Of a stretch of DNA of 64,000 nt, positions 43,817 to 52,963 are shown one piece after another. Source of the stretch: Chitinophaga skermanii. Lineage in GTDB: Bacteria > Bacteroidota > Bacteroidia > Chitinophagales > Chitinophagaceae. The first letter of the stretch is position 1. Every line of letters starts with the position of its first letter. The stretch spans positions 1 to 64,000 of the forward strand of contig NZ_QLLL01000015.1 of assembly GCF_003259335.1 (NCBI RefSeq), given 5' to 3'. The position numbers and the translations under genes are program-made. The notes below the pieces were generated by a model that worked only from the letters and a program-made list of their open reading frames with translations, did no database searches and was not told where the DNA came from.

Positions 43817-46198
43817 ATGAAAGCTCTAACAAAGGTTCATACCTACTTGTTAGCAGGAATACTATTGCTATTACTGCCCACAATCACACAAGCACAACAC
43901 ACCCATTTCCAAGGTACTGTTAAGGCCCATAACACGCCAATTATTGGTGCTACCGTTAGCCTTGTGAATACAACATATCAAACCATTACCGATGAAAACG
44001 GGCAATTCATTTTCAAAGATGTGCCCGCAGGGAAGTACACGGTGAATATCCGCTTTATGGGTTTTGAACAGTTTACCAAGCAAATCGAATTGCCACTTAG
44101 CAAAGCCTTGCATGTAACCCTTACAGAAAACAGCGAGCAATTAAACGGCGTAACCGTAGAAGGGAAAAATACAGTGCAAACGCTCAACAGGCAAGCATAT
44201 AACATTACCGCGCTCGATGCCAAGAAATTACACAATACTACGCTCGATCTTTCCCATGCCCTCGATAAAGTAGCCGGCGTACGCGTGAGAGAAGCAGGCG
44301 GTGTTGGATCTAGTTTTAACTTAAGCTTGAATGGCTTTACTGGCCGGCAAGTAAAAGTATTTATCGACGGCGTTCCCATGGATAATTTCGGTTCTTCCTT
44401 TCAATTGAATAATATTCCTATTAACCTAGCCGAAAGAATAGAGGTTTACAAAGGTGTTGTACCCATTTGGTTAGGTGCCGATGCTTTAGGTGGTGCCATC
44501 AATATCGTAACAGGTAATAGCTACCGAAACTACGTAGATGTATCTTATTCCTACGGTTCTTTTAACACCCACAAAAGCAGCGTAAGCGCCGGTTACACAG
44601 CGAAGAACGGTTTTACTGTACAAGTGAACGCGTTTCAAAACTATTCCGATAACAATTACTGGGTAACGGCCGAAGTAGCAGACCTAGCATCTGGTTTGTA
44701 TTACGACAAGCGCGTGAGAAGATTCCACGACAACTACCACAACGAAACCATCATTGCACAAGTAGGCGTAGTGGGTAAAAAATATGCCGACCGCTTAATG
44801 TTCGGTTTTACCGCTGCACAAAGTCGTGCCGACATCCAAACTGGTGCTAGGATGATCAGTGTATTCGGCGACTACTTCCGTAAAGGCAATACTTTGTTAC
44901 CAAGCCTTAAATACCAAAAGAATGATTTATTCGTAAAGGGTTTGAATGTGAGCTTCACGGGGAATATTAACCTTGGTACCGAACAAAATGTAGATACAGT
45001 AGCTAGAAGGTACAATTGGCTGGGAGAATTCAGTGTGAAACCATCACCCGGCAGCGAAAGAGAACGATCGCTTTACAAGTTCCGTAACAACAATGGTATT
45101 ACTACAACCAATATTTCTTATAAACTGAACGAATACAACTCCTTCGGCTTAAGCCATGTATTTACCACCTTTAACAGGAAAGGTTCCGATGCTACCAGCC
45201 CGAACAGCCAATCGTTGAAACAACCCCGTAAAACACAAAAGCATATTCTAGGCTTGGGGTACAAGTTAGATGCTTCTCCGAAATGGAGTATGTCGGTATT
45301 CGCAAAAGAATACTTGCAGCAAAACACCTCGTCGCTGGCTTATACTGTTGATAGTTTGGGTTGGGGTAATACTGCCTACAAAGAACAAACGAAATCGTTT
45401 ACCAAAACAGGCTACGGTATCGCCACGTCGTACTATATCACGCCGAAACTTCAATTAAAAGGTTCTTACGAAAAAAGCTACCGCTTACCTGAAAACGAAG
45501 AACTTTTCGGCGATGTAATCAACTTAGAAGGTGTAGATACTTTACGCCCAGAAAGCAGTCATAACATTAACCTCGGCGTATACTACCAAGTGCCAACCAA
45601 TGATATGCACCGTTTAATAGTGGAAGCCAATTTCATTCTCCGCGAAGCAAGTGATTTCATTCGCCCGGGGTTGAATACTAATGGTACGAAGCAAGTGATG
45701 ACGAACCAACGGGATGTACGTAACACGGGGTTCGACGCTGCTATTACTTATAGCTTTTTACGCCGATTAAATATCGGTGCCAATGTTACTTACCAAAACA
45801 TTCGTAACACCACGCGCTTCGAGAACGGCGCGAAGGTAGAAAGCGCGGTGTATAAAGACCGGATGCCGAATATGCCCTACTTATTTGGTAACGGTAACGC
45901 GGCCTACACCTTCATCAACTTTGGGAAAAAAGGCAATAACCTTACGTTCATTTACGACATATTGTTTGTAGAACAATACTACCTCCGTTGGCCAAGCCAA
46001 GGTACTGCCGATACGAAGTATATCATTCCGCGTCAAATCGCACACGATGCTAGCGTAGTGTACACCATGAAGGAAGGTCGTTATAACATTGCCGTAGCAT
46101 GTAAAAACTTCACCGATAGCAACTTGTACGACAACTTCAGTTTGCAGAAGCCGAGCCGTTCATTCAATGTGAAATTCCGCTATTCTATCTACCAATAA
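43817..46198 (+). CDS. xusA: TonB-dependent siderophore receptor, XusA-like
   Basis: The 793-residue protein has a Sec signal (about 1-26), a carboxypeptidase-regulatory-like domain (about 28-113; IIGATVSLVNTTYQTITDEN), a plug (about 125-235; VAGVRVREAGGVG, RIEVYKGVVPIWLGADALGG, AINIVTG) and a 22-stranded barrel ending FNVKFRYSIYQ. It would import a ferric chelate using TonB energy. With the DUF4374 lipoprotein and the PepSY protein downstream it reproduces the XusA-XusB-XusC layout, a xenosiderophore uptake system known from Bacteroides thetaiotaomicron. The precise ligand cannot be read. Gap to the next gene is 24 nt. The symbol is assigned by operon context. Confidence 0.8.
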   Translation: MKALTKVHTYLLAGILLLLLPTITQAQHTHFQGTVKAHNTPIIGATVSLVNTTYQTITDENGQFIFKDVPAGKYTVNIRFMGFEQFTKQIELPLSKALHVTLTENSEQLNGVTVEGKNTVQTLNRQAYNITALDAKKLHNTTLDLSHALDKVAGVRVREAGGVGSSFNLSLNGFTGRQVKVFIDGVPMDNFGSSFQLNNIPINLAERIEVYKGVVPIWLGADALGGAINIVTGNSYRNYVDVSYSYGSFNTHKSSVSAGYTAKNGFTVQVNAFQNYSDNNYWVTAEVADLASGLYYDKRVRRFHDNYHNETIIAQVGVVGKKYADRLMFGFTAAQSRADIQTGARMISVFGDYFRKGNTLLPSLKYQKNDLFVKGLNVSFTGNINLGTEQNVDTVARRYNWLGEFSVKPSPGSERERSLYKFRNNNGITTTNISYKLNEYNSFGLSHVFTTFNRKGSDATSPNSQSLKQPRKTQKHILGLGYKLDASPKWSMSVFAKEYLQQNTSSLAYTVDSLGWGNTAYKEQTKSFTKTGYGIATSYYITPKLQLKGSYEKSYRLPENEELFGDVINLEGVDTLRPESSHNINLGVYYQVPTNDMHRLIVEANFILREASDFIRPGLNTNGTKQVMTNQRDVRNTGFDAAITYSFLRRLNIGANVTYQNIRNTTRFENGAKVESAVYKDRMPNMPYLFGNGNAAYTFINFGKKGNNLTFIYDILFVEQYYLRWPSQGTADTKYIIPRQIAHDASVVYTMKEGRYNIAVACKNFTDSNLYDNFSLQKPSRSFNVKFRYSIYQ

Positions 46199-46222
46199 AA
46201 AAATCACACAAATACATAAACC

Positions 46223-47470
46223 ATGCAAAAATTCAACAAGCAACTATTCTTTACCCTAGGATTAGGCATTGCTTTAGCCGCTTGCAGCAAAGACGATAAC
46301 GGTAGTCCGAAAGGGAATACCGGTGGAGAAGGCGAATCGAAAGGAAAATCGCGCTACGTAATTGCTGCCAGCCCGGTAGGTTCATTGGGCGAAGCTGCCA
46401 ACTACTTAGTAACAGCAGATTCATTACACACAGGTACTGTAACAACAACGGGCAATGGTATCGAGCAAGATGGTTACCGTTATTACGCGTTCCACAAGAA
46501 CAAATTGTTCAGCTTGTTATATGGCCAAGGTAACCCAGGTGCTGTAACAGCTTACACGTTAGACACAACGGGCAAATTAACCCGCGTAGCCAACTTGCTC
46601 ACGGAAACGGTGCAAGTTTTTGGTAAGGTAGACAACGATTTGTTATTGGTAAAAGTACCACGCAGTGGGGATGCTAATGCCGGTATGTTCCGTGTAAATG
46701 CCGACACACCTCGTATTGTTGGTTCGAACACCATTAACACGATCAACTTAGCCGGCAACGGCGAAAGAGCACACTTTACAGGTGCTTACCAAGTGGGTAA
46801 CAAAGTATACATGCCTTACTATACCATCAAAGGCATTACAGGTGCTGTATTTCACACCGATTATACCGATTCTACATGGATTGCCGTATTCTCTTATCCA
46901 GGCTTACAGTACGAACGTACTATTAAAGACAACCGTACTTCATACATCGGTTATTACTTTGCTCAAAACGGGTTGAAAGTAACTGAGAACGGCGATATCT
47001 ACGCCTTCTCGGGTGCTGTTCAAAACGGTGCAGGCGTAAAACCATCAACGAAACCTTCAGCTATTGTACGTATTAAGAGTGGCGCGAGCGATTTCGATAA
47101 AAGCTACTTCTTCAATGTACAGGAAAAAGCTGGTGGTCGCCACTTAAAAGCAGAAACTTACTTTGGTAATGGCAAGTTCTTGGTGAGCTTCTATGTTGAA
47201 CCCGGTAAAACGGAAGGTTTCATTCAATGGGCCGTGGTGGATGTAATCAACCAATCACTTACTTGGGTTACGGGTGCACCTCCATCAAGCGCGATCTTGC
47301 ATGTAAGCATGTTCAACTCGGTAGAAGAAAATGGTAAAACTATCGGCGTTGGTATCACCACTGCTGAAGGTACTTGGATCTACAATTTCGAAGCGGCTAC
47401 AGCGAAAGCTACCCGTGGCTTGAAAGTAGAAGCAGGTAGCGTAACCGGTCTCGGTAAATTGAAATATTAA
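46223..47470 (+). CDS. xusB: DUF4374 surface lipoprotein, XusB-like
   Basis: The 415-residue protein has a lipobox (LGLGIALAAC, Cys20) followed by a Gly/Lys-rich linker (DNGSPKGNTGGEGESKGK). The mature part is a beta-propeller-like DUF4374 domain: RYVIAASPVGSLGEAANYLV, VFGKVDNDLLLVKVPRSGD and GIGVGITTAEGTWIYNFEA-like strands. In Bacteroides the homologue XusB binds ferric enterobactin at the cell surface and hands it to XusA. It is second in this operon, 24 nt after the receptor. Its ligand here is inferred from the family. A hairpin lies just after its stop. Confidence 0.8.
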   Translation: MQKFNKQLFFTLGLGIALAACSKDDNGSPKGNTGGEGESKGKSRYVIAASPVGSLGEAANYLVTADSLHTGTVTTTGNGIEQDGYRYYAFHKNKLFSLLYGQGNPGAVTAYTLDTTGKLTRVANLLTETVQVFGKVDNDLLLVKVPRSGDANAGMFRVNADTPRIVGSNTINTINLAGNGERAHFTGAYQVGNKVYMPYYTIKGITGAVFHTDYTDSTWIAVFSYPGLQYERTIKDNRTSYIGYYFAQNGLKVTENGDIYAFSGAVQNGAGVKPSTKPSAIVRIKSGASDFDKSYFFNVQEKAGGRHLKAETYFGNGKFLVSFYVEPGKTEGFIQWAVVDVINQSLTWVTGAPPSSAILHVSMFNSVEENGKTIGVGITTAEGTWIYNFEAATAKATRGLKVEAGSVTGLGKLKY

Positions 47471-47484
47471 TCTCATTTTTTTAT

Positions 47485-47516
47485 AACAGTGCCGTTTTGC
47501 GTTGTACGGCACTGTT
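47485..47516 (+). terminator. Hairpin terminator inside the siderophore operon
   Basis: AACAGTGCCG (47485-47494) and CGGCACTGTT (47507-47516) make a perfect 10-bp stem with a T-run (TTTTTC). It stands between the DUF4374 stop and the PepSY start at 47533, so it probably lets only part of the transcripts continue. Confidence 0.75.
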
Positions 47517-47532
47517 TTTCATTTTATACTAT

Positions 47533-48771
47533 ATGAAACAAAACGTTCCCAACAATCAACAGAAGAAAAAGAAAAAGGCCGGTTCTTTATTCTCACGGGT
47601 TTCCGCTTGGTTACATCTTTGGCTGGGGTTGATCTCCGGCATTATTATGATAATTGTTTGTATAACCGGCTGTATCTGGGTGTTCAATGAAGAAATTACG
47701 TCGATAACTGAACCGCAACATAACATCCCCGTACGCGAACAAGCTATTCTTCCCCCCTCTGCCATGGCGCAAAAAGCGGCAGAAAAATACCCTACTAAAA
47801 CCATCTCGTATATTACTTACCGCGAAGGCAAGGCTGCCTATGTTGGCCTCGGTCAACGTAGAGGAGGCACCACGCTTCGCATGAATCCCTATACCGGTGA
47901 AATCATTACAGCAACTGATGCTAAAAAAGGACAAGTAGATTTCTTCCGGTGGATACTCAACGGTCACCGCTTCCTATGGATGCCATACGAAATTGGTCGC
48001 CCTATTGTGAATTACAGCACCTTGGTTTTTATCATTACGCTGATCACAGGCCTCGTATTATGGTGGCCGAAAAAGTGGAATAAATCGACCCGCGATGCCA
48101 GCTTCAAAATAAAATGGACGGCCACTATCAAACGTGTAAACTACGATTTGCATAATGTACTCGGCTTCTATTCCATGATTGTATTACTCGCTATCGGTTT
48201 AACGGGTATGGTGTGGGGTATCCAATGGTTTAGTAAAGGTGCTTACTGGCTAACTTCCGGCGGTACCAGCTTACCCGCTTATAACAACAAAATCGCCAGC
48301 GATTCTACAGCTACGCGTAACTATACCAGCTTCCAAGCGGTTGATAAAAGCTTCCATACCGTGGTATTGGAAAACCCAAGGTCAACAGGCTTCTACGTTA
48401 CCTTCCCCGATACCACGAGTGGTAAATCGTTTATTACCTTAATCGCATACCCCTCTAAAGGCAAGTATTACGATCATAGAAACTACGCGTTCGACCAGTT
48501 CACAACAGCTAAAATTCAACGCGGCGATTTTCAAGATAAATCATTCGAAGCATCATCCTTCGGCACACAATTACGCCGGATGAACTACGATATTCACGTA
48601 GGTGCAGTACTAGGCTTACCTGGTAAAATCTTAGCGTTCTTCGCTTCGCTCATTGGCGCCACCTTACCTGTTACAGGGTTCATTATTTGGTGGGGAAAGA
48701 AAAAGAAACAAAAGAAAAAACCGGCTGCAAAGCAAGTAGCGAAAGCAACAGCTGAACGTTTTTCCTCATGA
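47533..48771 (+). CDS. xusC: PepSY-associated inner-membrane protein, XusC-like
   Basis: The 412-residue protein from the ATG at 47533 (MKQNVPNNQQKKKKKAGSLF) has four membrane helices: WLGLISGIIMIIVCITGCIW, LVFIITLITGLVLWWPKKW, GFYSMIVLLAIGLTGMVW and LIGATLPVTGFIIWWGKKK. His residues next to helices (RVSAWLHLWLG, NYDLHNVLGF, YDIHVGAVLGL) could bind heme, as in PepSY ferric-reductase-like proteins. The periplasmic loops hold two PepSY modules. It probably reduces the imported ferric complex at the inner membrane. An earlier ATG at 47497 lies inside the hairpin terminator and is rejected. Confidence 0.82.
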   Translation: MKQNVPNNQQKKKKKAGSLFSRVSAWLHLWLGLISGIIMIIVCITGCIWVFNEEITSITEPQHNIPVREQAILPPSAMAQKAAEKYPTKTISYITYREGKAAYVGLGQRRGGTTLRMNPYTGEIITATDAKKGQVDFFRWILNGHRFLWMPYEIGRPIVNYSTLVFIITLITGLVLWWPKKWNKSTRDASFKIKWTATIKRVNYDLHNVLGFYSMIVLLAIGLTGMVWGIQWFSKGAYWLTSGGTSLPAYNNKIASDSTATRNYTSFQAVDKSFHTVVLENPRSTGFYVTFPDTTSGKSFITLIAYPSKGKYYDHRNYAFDQFTTAKIQRGDFQDKSFEASSFGTQLRRMNYDIHVGAVLGLPGKILAFFASLIGATLPVTGFIIWWGKKKKQKKKPAAKQVAKATAERFSS

Positions 48772-48875
48772 TAATTTTGTATGCCGGCCCTACCAAAAGG
48801 TGGGGCTATTTTTTATGTTATCATGCAAGTATTTCTTTGTAAAACAGCGCGTAAGATGTACTATTTTTAAACACC

Positions 48876-49679
48876 ATGAAACCATTCTTTTTCTCCATTT
48901 GCTTATTGACTACGCTGGCTGCCCATGCTCAATCCTTCCAGGTAAAAGATTTACTGGCAGCTGCCCATGTAGAAGGCAGCGTTACCATTTACAATGTGCA
49001 AAACAACACTTGGTATATGAGCGATTCGCTCGATGCCATACGTACCACGCAACCCGCATCAACTTTCAAAATCATCAACCTCCTCATTGCTTTAGAAACC
49101 GGTGTGATCAACAATTTGGATGATGTGATGCCTTGGGTAGGCAGCACCGACACGGTGAAGTACGGTTACCGCCCCGATATCTATAAAAACATGACAATTC
49201 GCGAAGCCTTCCAAGTTTCGGCCGGTTGGGTGTTTATTGAATTAGCGAAAAAGGTAGGCAGAAAAAAATACATACACTATTTGCAAGCTGCAGGATATGG
49301 GAACAATAACCTAACCGAGCAGGGCGACGATTTCTGGAATTTTGGCGCCTTTGGGATCAGCCCTAAAAACCAGGTCGAATTCATAACCAAAGTATACCGC
49401 GAGCAAGCGTTGCCTTTCCAAAAAAAGTACATCACCCTACTAAAAGAAGTGATGATCTCGGAACAAAACGAACAATTCACAACCCGCTCTAAAACCGGTT
49501 GGACACGTGTAGACGGCCAAAACATTGGCTGGTGGGTAGGTTATATCACCAGCGGCCAGCAAACGTACTGTTTTGCTACGCGGGTAACACGCCCACTAGC
49601 CCAAGGTTCAGCAGGCTTTAGTAATTGCCGTAAAAGCATCACCATGGAAGCATGTAAACGATTGGGATTTTTGCGGTAG
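48876..49679 (+). CDS. Class D (OXA-type) beta-lactamase
   Basis: The 267-residue protein has a Sec signal (MKPFFFSICLLTTLAAHAQ). Catalytic elements: S62-T-F-K65 (QPASTFKIINLLIALETGV), the YGN motif at 141-143, a W in GDDFWNFGAFGISPKNQVEF, and K206-T-G-W. The second motif, usually S-x-V, reads S115-A-G here (FQVSAGWVFIEL). Class D enzymes hydrolyse penicillins using a carbamylated lysine in the STFK motif; the hydrophobic valine normally shields it, so its loss may change activity. Wording fits a chromosomal, intrinsic gene; no integron or transposon is nearby. Resistance cannot be predicted from sequence alone. Confidence 0.85.
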   Translation: MKPFFFSICLLTTLAAHAQSFQVKDLLAAAHVEGSVTIYNVQNNTWYMSDSLDAIRTTQPASTFKIINLLIALETGVINNLDDVMPWVGSTDTVKYGYRPDIYKNMTIREAFQVSAGWVFIELAKKVGRKKYIHYLQAAGYGNNNLTEQGDDFWNFGAFGISPKNQVEFITKVYREQALPFQKKYITLLKEVMISEQNEQFTTRSKTGWTRVDGQNIGWWVGYITSGQQTYCFATRVTRPLAQGSAGFSNCRKSITMEACKRLGFLR

Positions 49680-49716
49680 GGGTTTATCATCGCTCACACT
49701 TGCATCAACAACAGTG

Positions 49717-49792
49717 GCGTCGCACCATGCTGGGTGGGTGGTATTATTAAGCTTCGGCCCAATAGTACTTTGCCCCCTAAAACGTGCGACGC
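49717..49792. repeat. Inverted pair of REP-like GCGTCGCAC sequences
   Basis: GCGTCGCAC (49717-49725) and GTGCGACGC (49784-49792) are perfect inverted copies 58 nt apart between the beta-lactamase and the convergent M1 peptidase gene. The same word is at 34617-34625. It resembles a dispersed repetitive extragenic element. Confidence 0.5.
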
Positions 49793-49826
49793 AACTGCGG
49801 CTGCCTTCACTACAAAAGTCGACCTC

Positions 49827-51725
49827 CTATTCTATTCTCCCCTGCACATAAAACCAATCGGTATCTACTTTCAAGTGCTTGGCTTTAACGCCCGGCATCT
49901 CGATGCTTTGCCATTCTTTCGTAGGATGTAGGCGTACCTTTTTACCCTGGGCCACAACATCAACGGGATAATCGTACGATGGTACATCCACTTCCCATTT
50001 GAACGACAATACCCCGTTTTTGATGTTGTATACTAAAGTAGGCACGCGGGTATACCCAATATATTGTTCGAAAAACTGGGTATAATCCTTTTTCACGTAT
50101 GCGTTGATGGCTTGGATTAGCATATCGCCGGTAATAGTTTGATACGCGAATTGTTGCTGTAAGTGGCGGAGGAGAGCAAAAAATTGTGTATCGTTTTGTA
50201 AAGTGCTGCGGAACGTGTGGAGTATAAGGGCGCCTTTGACGTAGAGGTCGTTGATATCGTCGTGAATATGATTCACGTTATATAGGCCACGGATGGGTTG
50301 TTTGTTCCGGGGTTTTTCTTTTCTACAATATTGCAACATGGCTTCGGTGCCTAGTTCAGCTTGCATACTCAACACTTCGGCATAAGAAGCAAAGGCCTCG
50401 TGTACCCAGAAGTCGGCCATATCGCGGATACTAATATTGTTCCCCCACCATTCATGTGCCACCTCGTGCCACACTAAATTGCGGAGGTTCGACGAATCAC
50501 CCGTTTTCAAACTTTCAATGCTTACCGCGCTTTGATGCTCCATAGCGTGGGGCGACTCTATCAATTTAAATCCATCGCGGGGGAATGGATATGGCCCAAA
50601 CCATTCCGTGTAGCGGGCCAACATAGGCTTGATACGGTTGAAGGTAATAGGCGCAAGTGCTTCGTGGGATTTCAAATAGTAAAAGTCGATCGACAAGCTA
50701 TCTTCCCCTTGTACGAAGTAATCGCGTTGGTGAGCATAATCGCCTAGGTTAAAGGTAATGTTGTAATTATTGATGGGATAGGTTACCCGCCAAGTTGTTT
50801 GTTGCAGGGTACTATCAACCAGGTGTTGTGCCACCATCCGACCATTTGAAATAGTTTGCAAATTACGAGGTGCTGTGATTTTGATTTGCACAGAATCGGG
50901 TTCATCACTTAAATGGTCTTTATTGGGTAACCAAGTGCTGGCACCAGAACCCTGGCAAATAGCTTGCGACCACGACGCTTGGTTTTGATCGAAATACCAC
51001 AACACGCCCCCATTCATAGGCTCGGCTAAGTTGGGTACTTGTGGCTGGCCCCCAAATTGAATATGCAATACTGCTTGCTCGCCAACTTGTAATTCTCTTG
51101 GCATGTCTACAAACACGGCATCGAACGCCCGGGTATATGGCAGGTGCTTCCCTTCGAATGTGATGGCATAAATATTCATTTCGTTGTACAAATCGACCTG
51201 CATGCGTTTGAAAGCTGCTACAGTTTTAAAATGAATATCGTTACTACCGTGCACGAAGCGTTGCTTGGGTTGCAAAGTAATATCTATATCGTAGTAGGTT
51301 ACATCGTAGCAAGTACGCATGGGCGTAAGTTCGCCTCGAAGCGAGTCTATTCTTCCAAAGCCTTTCGATAGGCGGCCTTCGCGGCGTAATGGAGGTGCAG
51401 GTGCTTTATATTGCCAAATGCCTTTACCACCTGGGTCGGTAACAATCCATTGGCGAATGTCACCGGAGGATGTTCTACCCGGTTCTATGATCACTTTTGC
51501 GCCGAGGTCTTTTAGTTCATACTTCCCATCTTTCGTAGGCACAAGGTCGCGGAAAGTGCGCACAAAAACGGGTAAGTCGGCCACAAGTTTTTCTCCTTCT
51601 TTACGGATGATAATTTTGCGGGAGCTGTCGGTACTCAGCAGGAATACCCCGGTACCATCAGTAGATACTTGTGCAAAAGCGAGGAACGGGATGCAAAAAA
51701 AGAAGCTGGTTAGCCATGTTTTCAT
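49827..51725 (-). CDS. M1-family zinc metallopeptidase
   Basis: The 632-residue protein has a Sec signal (MKTWLTSFFFCIPFLAFAQ). It carries the gluzincin motif H420-E-V-A-H424 with the third ligand E443 (FWVHEAFASYAE), preceded by HAMEHQSAVS where other M1 peptidases have GAMEN. Upstream lies the beta-sandwich characteristic of M1 aminopeptidases (YYDIDITLQPKQRFVHGSND). It would remove N-terminal residues from peptides, probably in the periplasm. It is convergent with the beta-lactamase gene, separated by 147 nt holding the REP-like pair, and stands close (66 nt) to the AraC gene transcribed toward it. Confidence 0.88.
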   Translation of the reverse strand: MKTWLTSFFFCIPFLAFAQVSTDGTGVFLLSTDSSRKIIIRKEGEKLVADLPVFVRTFRDLVPTKDGKYELKDLGAKVIIEPGRTSSGDIRQWIVTDPGGKGIWQYKAPAPPLRREGRLSKGFGRIDSLRGELTPMRTCYDVTYYDIDITLQPKQRFVHGSNDIHFKTVAAFKRMQVDLYNEMNIYAITFEGKHLPYTRAFDAVFVDMPRELQVGEQAVLHIQFGGQPQVPNLAEPMNGGVLWYFDQNQASWSQAICQGSGASTWLPNKDHLSDEPDSVQIKITAPRNLQTISNGRMVAQHLVDSTLQQTTWRVTYPINNYNITFNLGDYAHQRDYFVQGEDSLSIDFYYLKSHEALAPITFNRIKPMLARYTEWFGPYPFPRDGFKLIESPHAMEHQSAVSIESLKTGDSSNLRNLVWHEVAHEWWGNNISIRDMADFWVHEAFASYAEVLSMQAELGTEAMLQYCRKEKPRNKQPIRGLYNVNHIHDDINDLYVKGALILHTFRSTLQNDTQFFALLRHLQQQFAYQTITGDMLIQAINAYVKKDYTQFFEQYIGYTRVPTLVYNIKNGVLSFKWEVDVPSYDYPVDVVAQGKKVRLHPTKEWQSIEMPGVKAKHLKVDTDWFYVQGRIE

Positions 51726-51790
51726 CTGGTGTTGTTTTTCTACAAACCACGTGAAAACGCGCTATAGTAGCTATTCAATTCACGAATTGA

Positions 51791-52918
51791 CTACTCTTTT
51801 CCTGCTTTCAACCTCTCTTTTTCTATGTATTGCTTCGGCGTACAGCCTACAATTTGTTTAAAGGCCCTTTGGAAAGTTGCTTGGGAATTAAAACCACATT
51901 CGTAACCCATAGATGCAATAGTAAGATGTTGCATTTGGGGGTCGATTAACATGCTTTGCATATCGGCAACGCGGTACTCGTTAATCAATTCATTAAACCC
52001 TTTTTGCATGGCCTGGTTAATAACGGCCGACACTGTTTTGGGTGGAAATTGTATGGCTTCGCTTAAGGTGCTAAGATCCAGTTCGGGTGAGCGGTATAGC
52101 TTTTCGTGTTGCATGGCACGAAGTATCGCCGCCTTGCATTTTTCGATATCTACTGCCGAAACTTGTTCGAGTGCTTGGGAAGCTTGCTTTTGTTCTTTAA
52201 CAACAATCACTTTCGTTCGCTGGAAACCCGCAAAAGCAACGTAATAAATGAAAAAGACTAATAAAATCTCTGCTAAATAATATTGCGTAGCTGCCGGTAT
52301 CTTCCAGGTGTACGGAGCAATGATGGTCACCGGCCAAATGATACCCAGTATAAGCATGCATACCCACAAGGCTCGTAGCCATTTGTAAGTAGTGGTAAAA
52401 ATTTCAGGAAGAATACCTGCACGACTTTCGTAATACCGTAATAAAGCTCGGCGACTCAACCACACGAATACAATGAAATATACAACCGATAATGGTTCGG
52501 CAATAATTGAATACCAATCATCCAGCACCAAAGGATGAACGCCGTTCGCATTCACCTTCACGAAGTAAAACAAGTAAGCAATCAGCGCAAGCCGAAGCAT
52601 AAAGTTCAATCCTACAGGAAAAAATAACCAGCGTAACTGCTTCGATGGCTGTGGTTCAGAGAAAGACAAGATGTATAAATAGAAACAGGGCCCAATCCCA
52701 AAGATGCTTACAAATGTAAACCAATAGAAGAGGTTTGAATTGATATGCGCACTCCAGTTCACTGTTTCAAAACCGTTGTACGATAAAATCAGCATCATGC
52801 CCGCTAAGCTATATTGCTGCAAACGGTTGGTTGGCTTGCTAAAAAACAAATACAAACTCAACGCGAGCCCTTGCACGGCACCAAGTAATACTAAAAGGGA
52901 GAAAACATCTAGCGACAT
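51791..52918 (-). CDS. Membrane-bound AraC-family transcriptional regulator
   Basis: The 375-residue protein has seven or so N-terminal membrane helices (residues about 5-225; LLVLLGAVQGLALSLYLFFS, FYWFTFVSIFGIGPCFYLYI) and a C-terminal AraC double helix-turn-helix (about 275-372): GFNELINEYRVADMQSMLID, LTIASMGYECGFNSQATFQR, AFKQIVGCTPKQYIEKER. This architecture is common in Bacteroidota and is thought to link membrane signals to transcription. No operator target is visible. It ends 66 nt before the M1 peptidase start and could regulate that gene (inference). Confidence 0.87.
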   Translation of the reverse strand: MSLDVFSLLVLLGAVQGLALSLYLFFSKPTNRLQQYSLAGMMLILSYNGFETVNWSAHINSNLFYWFTFVSIFGIGPCFYLYILSFSEPQPSKQLRWLFFPVGLNFMLRLALIAYLFYFVKVNANGVHPLVLDDWYSIIAEPLSVVYFIVFVWLSRRALLRYYESRAGILPEIFTTTYKWLRALWVCMLILGIIWPVTIIAPYTWKIPAATQYYLAEILLVFFIYYVAFAGFQRTKVIVVKEQKQASQALEQVSAVDIEKCKAAILRAMQHEKLYRSPELDLSTLSEAIQFPPKTVSAVINQAMQKGFNELINEYRVADMQSMLIDPQMQHLTIASMGYECGFNSQATFQRAFKQIVGCTPKQYIEKERLKAGKE

Positions 52919-52963
52919 GGGTAATACGCAACAATTCGATTCCTTGGTAAATTAAGCAATTTT

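Noticed and set aside
51319-51861. 180-codon plus-strand ORF inside the M1 peptidase gene
   Set aside because: It is the antisense shadow of the M1 peptidase and AraC genes and shows no protein-like pattern.
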